Assembly (NCBI RefSeq): GCF_000159995.1
Contig: NZ_GG700642.1
Coordinates: forward strand, 236,829 to 299,411
Source: Alloprevotella tannerae ATCC 51259
GTDB lineage: Bacteria > Bacteroidota > Bacteroidia > Bacteroidales > Bacteroidaceae
Length of the DNA: 62,583 nt
Direction of reading: 5' to 3'
Position 1 is the stretch's first letter. Each line of letters begins with the position of its first letter. The translations under genes and the position numbers were made by a program. The notes under the pieces are model-generated. The model did no database searches and was not told the origin of the DNA. It saw only the letters and a list, made by a program, of their open reading frames with translations. This document shows, one piece after another, positions 62,365 through 62,583 of the stretch.

Positions 62365-62583
62365 TATTATTGCTGTCCGATAAACGTCAAAAAGAGTAGG
62401 AAAGACCGCCTCAATCGCTGAAACAATGCGGTTGAGGTTCTCTTTTTGGCATTCCAAGCCCCCTAATCAAAAAGCGAAGGCATTTGAGGGCTTTCGGCCG
62501 CTTCTTTCAGGCATGCTTCCCAATCTTTTTCGGGATGATTAAAGAGGCTGTAGAAATCCACATAGTACATCAGTGTTATCCTG
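62365..62583 (-). mobile_element. Second, inverted copy of the IS end, cut by the window edge
   Basis: This is the exact reverse complement of 11-229. On the minus strand it encodes the same transposase C-terminus, with the stop at 62463-62465. The element continues rightwards out of the window, so the two IS copies face each other with their 3' ends inwards. Confidence 0.75.

Overview
The window is most likely a stretch of a Bacteroidales chromosome (Bacteroidetes; the Prevotellaceae/Porphyromonadaceae side is plausible, genus not determinable). The signs are the Bat aerotolerance-type operon (moxR, a DUF58 protein, batA, batB, batC, a batD-batE fusion), a fused FeoA-FeoB, the archaeal/eukaryotic-type ProRS, the order purH-mreB-mreC-mreD-mrdA-rodA, the DUF1599-DoxX-tpiA-SPOR-folE block, and promoters with the Bacteroidetes -7 box TAnnTTTG instead of E. 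coli -10/-35 boxes. Base composition is moderate in the core and visibly AT-rich in the last 6 kb.

Layout. 1-5.3 kb: an IS end, two tandem secreted beta-helix paralogues on the minus strand, and an IS3-family remnant. 5.3-7.4 kb: a PD40 beta-propeller protein and a nucleoside phosphorylase. 7.7-16.4 kb (minus): feoAB, an M13 metallopeptidase, an ABC-F ATPase and proS. 16.6-25.4 kb (plus): an OmpA-type lipoprotein, the DUF1599/DoxX-tpiA/SPOR/folE/lipoprotein run, tRNA-Gly(CCC), nhaD, pfkA and an acetyltransferase. 25.7-34.7 kb (minus): udk and the complete Bat operon. 35.6-53.1 kb (plus): a membrane protein, gyrA, two TPR proteins, aspS, an IMP-cyclohydrolase-only purH, the mre/mrd cell-shape operon and queA. 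53.3-55.6 kb (minus): a small membrane protein, a TPR protein and an EamA transporter. 56.2-61.2 kb (minus): an AT-rich accessory cassette of XRE regulator, BRO-N/Fic protein, KAP-family P-loop NTPase and a small protein of unknown function that may be an ADP-ribosyltransferase-like effector. 61.2-62.6 kb: an internally deleted IS1380-type element inside a broken gene, then a second copy of the IS end seen at the left edge, in inverted orientation.

Two things stand out. First, eight intergenic sites (about 4.4, 10.6, 17.5, 25.4, 35.2, 42.3, 53.1 and 55.9 kb) each carry about four tandem, imperfect units with an exact 22-bp period (21 bp at one site). Every unit is a short dyad, but the unit sequence differs from site to site. 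Five sites share a core TC(AC or GT)GA flanked by arms drawn from a small vocabulary that occurs in both orientations. No annotated feature class explains this family. Second, the KAP/Fic cassette looks like a horizontally acquired defence or toxin module.

Other oddities: the DoxX-like protein and triose-phosphate isomerase are joined in one uninterrupted reading frame, PurH lacks its AICAR transformylase half, and BatD and BatE are fused. All functional calls rest on reading translated sequence and motifs; no database search was possible.
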